This document shows, one piece after another, positions 17,647 through 24,219 of a stretch of 64,000 bases of DNA. This stretch comes from Streptomyces sp. NBC_00094 (GTDB lineage: Bacteria > Actinomycetota > Actinomycetes > Streptomycetales > Streptomycetaceae). How positions within the stretch are numbered: the first letter of the stretch is position 1; each line of letters starts with the position of its first letter. The position numbers and the translations under genes were made by a program. The stretch is from contig NZ_JAPEMB010000001.1 of NCBI RefSeq assembly GCF_026343125.1, forward strand, positions 6,391,501-6,455,500, written 5' to 3'. The notes under the pieces were generated by a model. It had not been told where the DNA came from. It did not search any database and saw nothing but the letters and a program-made list of their open reading frames with translations.

Positions 17647-18677
17647 GAGGAGGCCCCGCCGGTCCCGGGACGGCCTGTCGCGGTGCGGTCCGGCGCGGGG
17701 TCGTCAGGCCGGGGCCCGACCGTCGCGGTCCCGGGCTCCGTCCCGACCGCCGCCAGTGCGTCGAGCACCGCGCGGTGGCGCAGGTCGCGCTCCCGGCACA
17801 GGTCCCCGTACCCCGTACCGCCGAACAGGCGCTCGGCCTCCGTACCGAGGGCGTCGATCGTCTCCTCGGTCATCCGGGGGGACCCCAGCTCGGCCCAGCT
17901 CCTCTCCAGGCCGACACCGAGATGGCCGAGCCACTTCCGCAGACCGCCCTCCCCGCCGCCGAGATGGAAGGCGTGGAACGGACCGATCGTGGCCCAGCGC
18001 AGACCGATCGACCGCGTCACGACGGTGTCCAGCTCCTCCATCGTCACCACGCCCTCCCGGACGAGGTGGATGCTCTCCTGGAGCAGCGCCGACTGGAGCC
18101 GGTTGGCGACGAACCGGGCGATCGGCCGCCGCAGCACGACCGGCGTCCGGTCCACCGAGCGGTAGAAGTCGACGGCCTCCGTCACCGCCGCCGGGTCCGT
18201 CCGCTCACCCGCGACGACCTCCACCAGGGGCACGATGTGGGGCGAGTTGAAGGGGTGTCCGACGACAAGACGGGCGGAGTCCTTCATCCGCTCGCCCATG
18301 GCATCGGGCAGCAGCGTGGACGTCGACGACAGCAACAGCGCCCGCGCCGGGGCTGCTTCACCGATCAGCCGGTACAACTCCTGCTTGAGAGGCAGGTCTT
18401 CCGGCGCGTTCTCCTGGACGACGTCGACGCCCTCCACCGCGCGGGCCACGTCGGGCTCGAAGGTCACCCGTTCCAGCAGCTCCTCGGGGTCGAGGCCGGC
18501 GCCGCCCGGAAGGGTGGGCGCGAAGGTCCGCAGGCCCCCCAGGACGACGCTCCGCGCTTCGGGACGGCGGCTGTTGACCCGCACGTCCAGTCCATGTCCG
18601 AGGAACAGGGTGATCCACCCGAGGCCGATCGTCCCCGCGCCGATCACCGCCACGGTGGGCCGGCCGGTTCCGCTCAT
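17643..18677 (-). CDS. ActVI-1-like 3-hydroxyacyl-CoA dehydrogenase-family ketoreductase
   Basis: This 344-aa protein has the Rossmann motif VAVIGAGTIGLGWITLFLGHG at the N-terminus and the family active-site stretch LVVGHPFNSPHIVPLVEVV (catalytic His) followed by an all-helical dimerisation domain. ActVI-ORF1 and its relatives in pyranonaphthoquinone pathways (RED1) belong to this family and set the C3 stereocentre of the pyran ring. The ATG at 18677 is chosen; longer frames run into 8-bp repeats. It is divergent from the SARP gene, with phased heptamers in between, just as actVI-ORF1 is SARP-controlled in actinorhodin. Stereochemical outcome (3S or 3R) cannot be read from the sequence. Confidence 0.9.
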   Translation of the reverse strand: MSGTGRPTVAVIGAGTIGLGWITLFLGHGLDVRVNSRRPEARSVVLGGLRTFAPTLPGGAGLDPEELLERVTFEPDVARAVEGVDVVQENAPEDLPLKQELYRLIGEAAPARALLLSSTSTLLPDAMGERMKDSARLVVGHPFNSPHIVPLVEVVAGERTDPAAVTEAVDFYRSVDRTPVVLRRPIARFVANRLQSALLQESIHLVREGVVTMEELDTVVTRSIGLRWATIGPFHAFHLGGGEGGLRKWLGHLGVGLERSWAELGSPRMTEETIDALGTEAERLFGGTGYGDLCRERDLRHRAVLDALAAVGTEPGTATVGPRPDDPAPDRTATGRPGTGGASS

Positions 18678-18705
18678 CGTTTTCGTTCTCCCGTCCTGGA
18701 GTTCA

Positions 18706-18737
18706 CGAATCCTCGAATCCTCGAATCCTCGAATCCG
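18706..18737. repeat. 8-bp tandem repeat (cgaatcct)4
   Basis: Four units of cgaatcct (the last ending in g) begin 28 bp upstream of the ActVI-1-like gene, in its leader or promoter. An 8-bp period does not fit SARP helical phasing, so this looks like a slippage repeat or a separate element. Confidence 0.9.
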
Positions 18738-18777
18738 CGCATGCGCTCTCGCACGGAGCCATGCTCGGCCGCCGGGC

Positions 18778-18806
18778 TCGACGGATCCTCGACGCGTGCT
18801 CGACGC
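18778..18806. promoter_or_regulatory. SARP-type operator: three TCGACG heptamers at 11-bp spacing
   Basis: TCGACGG (18778), TCGACGC (18789) and TCGACGC (18800) recur exactly every 11 bp between the divergent ActVI-1-like gene and the SARP gene. ActII-ORF4 and relatives bind TCGA-containing heptamers at this period. No clear -10 box could be placed, so which direction is activated is open; the ActVI-1-like gene is favoured by analogy. Confidence 0.65.
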
Positions 18807-18907
18807 GCGGCTCCCGCGCGGACCCGACGCGCGAACCCCCTCAGAGATCAGTGACACCCATCCCCTTGTCCGGAACCGACCGGAAACGAGACGTCCGAGG
18901 TCAGCCA

Positions 18908-19684
18908 GTGAAATTCCATCTCCTCGGCCCCTTCGAGATCACCACGGAGGACGGCCGGTCCTGTATCCCGCCCACGCCGAAGGCCAGCCAGGTCCTCGCC
19001 CTGCTCCTCACCCGCCCCAAGGAGATCGTGCCGGTCGACGCGTTCATCCAGGAACTCTGGGCAGAGAACCCCCCGCGCAGCGCCCTGACCACGCTGCAGA
19101 CGTACGTCTACCACCTGCGGAAACTCCTCGTCGGCGAGGGACTCGCCGGGGCCGGGGAGCGGATCCTCGTCACCCGCAGCCCCGGCTACCTCGTCGATCC
19201 GACCGGACACGGTCTGGACACGCGGGAGTTCGAGGAGCTCGTGAAGTCCGGCCGACGGGCCGCCGACCGGGGCCACCTCGAACTGGCCGCCCGCACCCTG
19301 GGCGACGCCCTGGACCTGTGGACGGGACCCGCCCTGGCCAACATCTCCACCGGCCGCGTCCTCACCGGTTACACGATGTACCTGGAGGAGCTCCGGGTCC
19401 GTGCGGTGGAGCGGCGCATCGAGGCGCTCAAGCAGCTCGGGAACGAGCGTGACCTCATCCCCGAACTGTGCGCCCTCATCCAGCAGTACCCGCTCAACGA
19501 GTGGTTCCACGCCCAGCTCATCGAGTCGCTCAGCAACTGCGGCCGACGGGCCGAGGCCCTCAAGGTCTACCGCGACCTGTGGCGCTCGCTCGACGACGAG
19601 CTGGGCATCGAGCCGTCGCCCGACGTGCAACGGCTGCACCACGAAGTACTGAACCCGGTCGCGCGCTCCGGTCGCGCGGCCTGA
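18908..19684 (+). CDS. SARP-family pathway activator (ActII-ORF4 type)
   Basis: This 258-aa small SARP has an OmpR-like winged helix-turn-helix (about 10-95, MKFHLLGPFEI, SQVLALLLTRP, LTTLQTYVYHLRKLL) and a bacterial transcriptional activation domain (about 100-250, ending DDELGIEPSPDVQRLH). It has no ATPase or TPR extension, so it is of the ActII-ORF4/RedD/DnrI class. The GTG start follows a GAGG site. It heads a plus-strand run with the NTF2-like, enoyl reductase and glycosyltransferase genes (gap to the next gene 13 bp). Likely targets are the phased heptamers at 18778, 23187-23284 and perhaps 5450. I saw no TTA codon in this activator, unlike actII-ORF4. Confidence 0.93.
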   Translation: MKFHLLGPFEITTEDGRSCIPPTPKASQVLALLLTRPKEIVPVDAFIQELWAENPPRSALTTLQTYVYHLRKLLVGEGLAGAGERILVTRSPGYLVDPTGHGLDTREFEELVKSGRRAADRGHLELAARTLGDALDLWTGPALANISTGRVLTGYTMYLEELRVRAVERRIEALKQLGNERDLIPELCALIQQYPLNEWFHAQLIESLSNCGRRAEALKVYRDLWRSLDDELGIEPSPDVQRLHHEVLNPVARSGRAA

Positions 19685-19697
19685 CGAAGGGAGAGCC

Positions 19698-20138
19698 ATG
19701 TCCACCACCCGAGTCACCGGCGACCTGTACAGCCGTGTGCAGCAGTTCCACGCGGAGCAGATGCAGGCGCTCGACGGCGGCCGGTTCGACGAGTACGCCG
19801 CCACGTTCACCGAGGACGGCGAGTTCCGGCACTCGCCCGGCCGGCCGGCCGCCCACACCCGGGCCGGCATCGCGAAGGAGCTGGCCGCGTTCCACGCGGA
19901 GCGCTTCGCCGGTGAACCCGTCCAGCGCCGCCACTGGTTCAACATGCTGAACGTCCAGGAGCAGACCGACGGAACGATCCACGCGACCTTCTACGTCCTG
20001 GCGCTGCTGACCCGGGCGGGCGAGCGGGTCCCCGAGATCGCGCCGAGCTGCCTGGTCCGGGACGTCCTCGTCGAGGAGGACGGCCGGCTCCTCACCCGCT
20101 CCCGCCGGGTGGACCACGACCACCTGCCGGAATCGTGA
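19698..20138 (+). CDS. NTF2/SnoaL-like protein (ActVI-A type)
   Basis: This 146-aa SnoaL/NTF2-fold protein (SRVQQFHAEQMQALDGGRFD, FTEDGEFRHSPGRP, later HWFNMLNV and sheet segments) has the size and layout of ActVI-ORFA. In the actinorhodin cluster ActVI-ORFA sits beside ActVI-ORF1 and ActVI-ORF2, as it does here. The family includes cyclases and non-catalytic binding proteins. Proposed roles for ActVI-A concern guiding or protecting pyran-ring intermediates. An AGGGAG site precedes the ATG. It lies between the SARP and the enoyl reductase genes. Confidence 0.85.
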   Translation: MSTTRVTGDLYSRVQQFHAEQMQALDGGRFDEYAATFTEDGEFRHSPGRPAAHTRAGIAKELAAFHAERFAGEPVQRRHWFNMLNVQEQTDGTIHATFYVLALLTRAGERVPEIAPSCLVRDVLVEEDGRLLTRSRRVDHDHLPES

Positions 20139-20191
20139 CCGGAACCGCCCCCCTCCACCCTCCCTTCTCTCTCCCTCACTGGAGGAACGCC

Positions 20192-21211
20192 ATGCGCGCT
20201 GTCCGAATCCATGAGTACGGCGGCCCCGAGGTGCTGCGCACCGAAGAGGTGCCGATACCGGAACCGGGGCCGGGTCAGGTGCTGATCGCGGCCGAGGCGG
20301 TCTCCGTGGGCTTCGCCCAGACCCAGATGCGACGGAACGTCTTCCCCGCCCCCATGTGGCGCCCCGAGTTCCCCGTCACCCTCGGCGGCGACGTCGTCGG
20401 CGAGGTCGTCGCCCTGGGGCCCGGCGTGACCGGGATCGCGACCGGCGACCGGGTCGGCGCCTTCACCCTGCACGGCGCCTACGCCGAGTACGTCGCCGTC
20501 GACGCGGACACCGTGCTCCCGGTCCCCGCCGAGCTCGACGCCGCGCAGGCCACGGCCCTTCCCGCCCCCGGGCCCATCGCCATGGGCACGATGGGCACCG
20601 CCGGCCTCGCCCCCGGGGAGAGCGTGCTCGTGCACGCCGCCGCGGGAGGCATCGGGCACCTCGCCGTCCAGCTGGCCCGGCTCGCCGGGGCCGGCACGGT
20701 CATCGCGACCGCGGGCACGCCCGAGAAGTGCGCCTACGCCCGCACCCTCGGCGCGGACGTGGCCATCGACTACAGCCGCCCGGAATGGCCGGACGCGGTA
20801 CGCGAGGCCACCGGCGGGCGGGGCGTCGACGTGATCCTCGACAGCGTCGGCGGCGACGTGCTGCGGCAGGGCGTGGGCCTCCTCGCCCCCTTCGGCAGGC
20901 TCGTCTTCTACGGTTCGGCAGGCGGCGGCCTCGGCATTCCCACCGTCTCGCCCATGGAGCTCATCGGGATGCGCTTCCTCACCGGATTCGCCCTCTCGGC
21001 GTGGCGGAACGCGCGGCCCGAGCGGTACCGGGCCGACCACGACACCCTCACCGCCCATCTCCTCGCGGGCACCGTCCGGCAGACCGTGCACGCGACACTG
21101 CCCCTGGAGGACGTCGGCAAGGCGCACGAGATCGTCGAGAGCCGCGCCCAGTCGGGCCGCATCGTGCTGCTCACCGGCCGCGCGACCCGGACCACCGGAG
21201 GTGCGGCATGA
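20192..21211 (+). CDS. ActVI-2-like enoyl reductase (MDR, quinone-oxidoreductase type)
   Basis: This 339-aa zinc-free MDR protein begins MRAVRIHEYGGPEVLRTEEV and has the nucleotide-binding signature VLVHAAAGGIGHLAVQLARL. ActVI-ORF2 of the same family reduces the exocyclic enol/enoyl bond at C15 of the pyran ring. The order ActVI-A-like gene then this gene supports that role. GGAGGA lies 6 nt before the ATG. Its stop overlaps the glycosyltransferase start by 4 bp. A second quinone-reductase-like gene lies at 2289-3356, so the two could correspond to ActVI-2 and ActVI-4-like functions. Confidence 0.88.
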   Translation: MRAVRIHEYGGPEVLRTEEVPIPEPGPGQVLIAAEAVSVGFAQTQMRRNVFPAPMWRPEFPVTLGGDVVGEVVALGPGVTGIATGDRVGAFTLHGAYAEYVAVDADTVLPVPAELDAAQATALPAPGPIAMGTMGTAGLAPGESVLVHAAAGGIGHLAVQLARLAGAGTVIATAGTPEKCAYARTLGADVAIDYSRPEWPDAVREATGGRGVDVILDSVGGDVLRQGVGLLAPFGRLVFYGSAGGGLGIPTVSPMELIGMRFLTGFALSAWRNARPERYRADHDTLTAHLLAGTVRQTVHATLPLEDVGKAHEIVESRAQSGRIVLLTGRATRTTGGAA

Positions 21212-22341
21212 GGATCCTCTTCGTCGCGGGGCCCAGCCCGGCGACCGTCTTCGGACTCGCCTCCCTGGCCGGCGCCGCCCGCCAGGCGGGGCACCAGGTG
21301 ATCGTGGCCGGTACGGAGGAGCTCGTCCCGCACATCACGGGCATCGGGCTGGCCGGTGCGGCGGTCACCCCGCGCACCTGGGAGAGCCTGATCCGCACCG
21401 ACCGGTCCGGGCAGCCGGTGCCGCGGATGCCCCGGGGCGTCGAGCCGGAACGCCGCCACCACGGGGGCTGGTTCGGCAGGCTGGCCGCCGAGAGCCTCCC
21501 GGGGCTGCGTGAACTCGCCGCCCGCTGGCGCCCCGACGTCGTCGTCGGCGGCAGCATGTCGTACGCGGCGCCGCTCCTCGCCGCCCACCTCGGGGTCCCG
21601 TACGTCCGCCAGGCCTGGGACCTGTACGACACCCGGGGCGTCGACCCGTACGCCGCGGAGGAACTCCGGCCGGAGCTCGACGCGTTGGGTCTCGGCGGGC
21701 TCCCCGGTCCGGAGCTGCGCGTCGACGTCTGCCCGCCGAGCCTGCGGCCCCCGGACGCCGACCCGGCGCAGTCGATGCGCTGGATCCCGTACAACCGGCA
21801 GTTACCGCTCGAACCGTGGATGTACGCCCGGGGCGACCGGCCCCGGGTCTGTGTGACCTCGGGCAGCCGCGAGACCGAGGCCAACCGGGACTTCCTCGGC
21901 CGGCTGGTGGCGGACCTCGCGACCTTCGACGCCGAGATCCTGGTGGCGGCCCCCGAGGAGGCGGCGGCGCGGCTGCGGGAGACCGCGGGTCACCGGGTGC
22001 GGATCGGCTGGATGCCCCTCGACGTCGTCGCTCCGACCTGCGACCTGATCGTCCACCACGGCGGGGGAGTCACCGGCATGACCGCGCTGGGCGCCGGGGC
22101 GGCCCAACTCCTGCTGCCCCGCTGGGACATCTTCGCCTCGACCATGCGCCGGACCGCCGAACTCGGCGCCGCCCGGGTCCTCTTCCCCGAGGACGCCACA
22201 CCCGAGACCGTCCTGGGGGCGTGCCGGGAGCTCCTGGAGGAGTCCGGCCCCCGGAAGCGGTCCGGTGACATCGCCGCCGAGATCGCCGCGCTGCCGGGGC
22301 CGGCGGAGGTGGTGACGGTGGTGGAGCGACTGGTCGTCTGA
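21208..22341 (+). CDS. GT1-family glycosyltransferase (sugar to aglycone), contains TTA
   Basis: This 377-aa GT-B enzyme of the antibiotic glycosyltransferase group has N-terminal MRILFVAGPSPATVFGLASL, and C-terminal nucleotide-sugar-binding GWMPLDVVAPTCDLIVHHGGGVTGM in place of the common HHGGAGT. It is the only glycosyltransferase in the window and should attach the dimethylaminosugar made by the 9494-15981 genes. In medermycin-type pathways the corresponding enzyme forms a C-C bond; C- versus O-transfer cannot be told from the sequence. Codon 199 is TTA (21802-21804), giving bldA dependence. It is coupled to the enoyl reductase, and a strong terminator follows. Confidence 0.92.
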   Translation: MRILFVAGPSPATVFGLASLAGAARQAGHQVIVAGTEELVPHITGIGLAGAAVTPRTWESLIRTDRSGQPVPRMPRGVEPERRHHGGWFGRLAAESLPGLRELAARWRPDVVVGGSMSYAAPLLAAHLGVPYVRQAWDLYDTRGVDPYAAEELRPELDALGLGGLPGPELRVDVCPPSLRPPDADPAQSMRWIPYNRQLPLEPWMYARGDRPRVCVTSGSRETEANRDFLGRLVADLATFDAEILVAAPEEAAARLRETAGHRVRIGWMPLDVVAPTCDLIVHHGGGVTGMTALGAGAAQLLLPRWDIFASTMRRTAELGAARVLFPEDATPETVLGACRELLEESGPRKRSGDIAAEIAALPGPAEVVTVVERLVV

Positions 22342-22374
22342 CGCGGGGAGTCCGGGCGACGGCCGGGCACGCCG

Positions 22375-22412
22375 CCGGGGGCGGTCACGGGGTGACCCGT
22401 GACCGCCCCCGG
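22375..22412. terminator. Bidirectional terminator between glycosyltransferase and secreted-protein genes
   Basis: A perfect 17-bp stem (CCGGGGGCGGTCACGGG and its complement) with a GTGA loop lies between two convergent genes, 33 bp past one stop and 26 bp past the other. Confidence 0.9.
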
Positions 22413-22438
22413 GGAGGACGTCCTGCGCGCGAGGCGCG

Positions 22439-23086
22439 TCAGCCGACGTTCGTCGTGCTGAAGGCGACAGGGGTCGCAGGGTTGGCGTAGCACTGGAACG
22501 GGTCCCACTGGTTGTTCGCGGGGTGCAGCCGGTTCCAGCCGAAGGAGCGGTTCTCGAAGCTCGAACCGCCGGGGGCGGTCTTGACCGTGGCCGGGGTGGC
22601 GGGTGCGCGCAGGGCGACCACCAGGGTGGGCAGGTCGAACTCGACGCCGCCGGCGATGCTGTCGGGCGAGGTGACGACGAACTCGGCGCCACGGCGCTCG
22701 ACATGGAACGACGCCGAGCCGAGGTTGCTGCCGCCGACGAGCTTGTAGCCGAGGACGCGGGCCTCGGGCGACACCTTGTAGGCGACCTCGATGTCGGTGA
22801 GCTCCTTGTTGTACTCGCCGAGCGCCAGGATCGGGGCGGGGTCGAACGACACGTTGAACACGGAGCCGGGGGAGACCTGCGCCGGGGCCGTGGTGGTGAA
22901 GTTCCGGGAGTACCCGTTGATCGGGAACCACGTGCCGTCGTACCGGCTCTGGCACACGTAGCCGACGGTCGACGTGGTGCTCGTGCCCGGGTTGGTGGCG
23001 CTCGCCGGAGACGCGGCGCCCAGCATTGCGGTGGCCGCCGAGATGCTCAGGGCGGCGGCGATCCCCGCCGCGCTCTTCTTCTTCAT
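22439..23086 (-). CDS. Secreted protein of unknown function within the polyketide cluster
   Basis: This 215-aa protein has a clear Sec signal peptide: MKKKSAAGIAAALSIS, a hydrophobic core, then a probable cut after PASA near residue 30. The mature part (about 185 aa) is rich in beta-forming residues and Thr/Ser. It has one Cys near the start (VGYVCQSRYDG) and one near the end (FQCYAN), suggesting a disulfide closing an Ig-like or jelly-roll domain. I recognise no family and no catalytic motif. It is divergent from the ActIII-type ketoreductase across a 293-bp region with two SARP-type arrays, one facing this gene. That suggests co-regulation with the antibiotic. A binding, resistance or extracellular-trafficking role is conceivable but unproven. 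Confidence 0.85.
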   Translation of the reverse strand: MKKKSAAGIAAALSISAATAMLGAASPASATNPGTSTTSTVGYVCQSRYDGTWFPINGYSRNFTTTAPAQVSPGSVFNVSFDPAPILALGEYNKELTDIEVAYKVSPEARVLGYKLVGGSNLGSASFHVERRGAEFVVTSPDSIAGGVEFDLPTLVVALRAPATPATVKTAPGGSSFENRSFGWNRLHPANNQWDPFQCYANPATPVAFSTTNVG

Positions 23087-23186
23087 GGTGCGTGTGGCCT
23101 CTCTCGCTGCGGTACGTGGGCCCCTGCCCCGTGACGGGGAGCAGGGAGGCCGGTGGTGCCGGCGAGACGAAAGCATGGTCGGGCCG

Positions 23187-23226
23187 CTCGAAGGGACCTC
23201 GTCGCCCGATCGAGGAGAACTCGAAG
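23187..23226 (-). promoter_or_regulatory. SARP-type array A: four heptamers at exact 11-bp spacing
   Basis: CTCGAAG (23187), CTCGTCG (23198), ATCGAGG (23209) and CTCGAAG (23220) recur every 11 bp. Read on the minus strand they become CTTCGAG-type sites pointing to the secreted-protein gene. A CATGCT -10-like hexamer (complement of 23172-23177) lies about 9 bp beyond the last site, as in known SARP promoters. Confidence 0.7.
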
Positions 23227-23246
23227 TTCCGCTTATTCGGGGCCGG

Positions 23247-23284
23247 TTCGACCGCTTCGAGCGCGCTTCGAACGGCCTTCGAGA
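23247..23284 (+). promoter_or_regulatory. SARP-type array B upstream of the ketoreductase
   Basis: TTCGAGC (23256), TTCGAAC (23267) and TTCGAGA (23278) recur every 11 bp, with a fourth TTCGACC at 23247 (9 bp before). A GACGGT -10-like hexamer at 23294-23299 follows 9 bp after the last repeat. This is the classic SARP layout and matches the TCGAG-type recognition of ActII-ORF4 and DnrI. Confidence 0.78.
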
Positions 23285-23379
23285 CCCGGAGGCGACGGTC
23301 GGCCGAGCAGGGTTCCCCGCGCCTTTCGGAGTGGAGCCCCCTCGACACCCTTCGCACGGCACACCTCTTGGAGGCCTCC

Positions 23380-24165
23380 ATGACTCAGGCGAACGGCCGC
23401 GTGGCCGTGGTCACCGGCGCGACCAGCGGCATCGGATGGGAGATCGCATCCCGCCTGGCCGAGACCGGCCACCGGGTCTACCTCTGCGCACGGTCGGCCG
23501 ACCGGCTCGCCGAGGCCGTCAAGCAGCTCCAGGACCGCGGCTTCGACGCCGACGGCAGCACCTGCGACGTCGCCGACCCCGACCAGGTCACCGCCTTCGT
23601 CACGGCAGCCGTCGCCCGCTACGGCCCCGTCGACGTGCTGGTGAACAACGCCGGCCGGAGCGGTGGCGGCATCACCGCCGACGTCACGGACGAGCTCTGG
23701 CTCGACGTCGTCAACACCAACCTCAACAGCGTCTTCCGGATGACGAAGGCGGTGCTCACCGTCGGCGGCATGCAGGGGAGGAAGCGCGGCCGCATCGTCA
23801 ACATCGCCTCCACCGGCGGCAAGCAGGGCGTCCTCCACGGCGCCCCCTACTCGGCCTCCAAGCACGGCGTCGTCGGCCTGACGAAGGCCTGGGGCCTGGA
23901 GCTGGCCAAGACCGGCATCACCGTCAACGCCGTCTGCCCCGGCTTCGTCGAGACCCCCATGGCGGAGAAGGTCCGCACCCACTACGCCGGCATCTGGGGG
24001 ACCACCGAGGAGGAGGCCTTCGAGCGGGTCACCGCCCGGGTGCCGATCGGCCGGTACGTCGAGCCCTCCGAGGTCGCCGCGATGGTCGAGTACCTCGTCG
24101 GCGACGGAGCCGCCGCGGTCACCGCGCAGGCCCTCAACGTCTGCGGCGGCCTCGGCACCTACTGA
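23380..24165 (+). CDS. ActIII-type polyketide C9 ketoreductase (SDR)
   Basis: This 261-aa classical SDR has the NADPH site VVTGATSGIGWEIASRL, NNAG, the catalytic Ser (NIASTGGKQG) and YSASK, plus PGFVETPMAEKVRTHY and the closing ALNVCGGLGTY typical of ActIII. It reduces the C9 carbonyl of the nascent octaketide and directs first-ring cyclisation with the didomain ARO/CYC. The ATG follows CTTGGAGG. It is the first gene of a plus-strand operon (hydroxylase, KS, CLF, cyclase) downstream of SARP array B. Confidence in the reaction is high, as this family is very uniform. Confidence 0.96.
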   Translation: MTQANGRVAVVTGATSGIGWEIASRLAETGHRVYLCARSADRLAEAVKQLQDRGFDADGSTCDVADPDQVTAFVTAAVARYGPVDVLVNNAGRSGGGITADVTDELWLDVVNTNLNSVFRMTKAVLTVGGMQGRKRGRIVNIASTGGKQGVLHGAPYSASKHGVVGLTKAWGLELAKTGITVNAVCPGFVETPMAEKVRTHYAGIWGTTEEEAFERVTARVPIGRYVEPSEVAAMVEYLVGDGAAAVTAQALNVCGGLGTY

Positions 24166-24166
24166 C

Positions 24167-24191
24167 CGCGTCCGGGGCCGCCCCGGACGCG
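24167..24191 (+). terminator. Intercistronic hairpin after the ketoreductase gene
   Basis: A perfect 11-bp stem (CGCGTCCGGGG and complement) with a 3-nt loop starts 2 bp past the stop, within an otherwise tight operon. It may act as a partial terminator or mRNA-stabilising hairpin that sets ketoreductase above downstream expression. Confidence 0.55.
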
Positions 24192-24219
24192 CCCGCAACC
24201 AGCACCTCAGGGAGCCCCC

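Noticed and set aside
18706..18737. SARP operator in the cgaatcct repeats
   Set aside because: The 8-bp period cannot present sites on one face of the helix as the 11-bp period does. The nearby 18778-18806 heptamers fit better.
22375..22412. Operator palindrome
   Set aside because: The perfect GC-rich 17-bp stem with a GTGA loop sits between two stop codons of convergent genes, so a terminator is the simpler reading.
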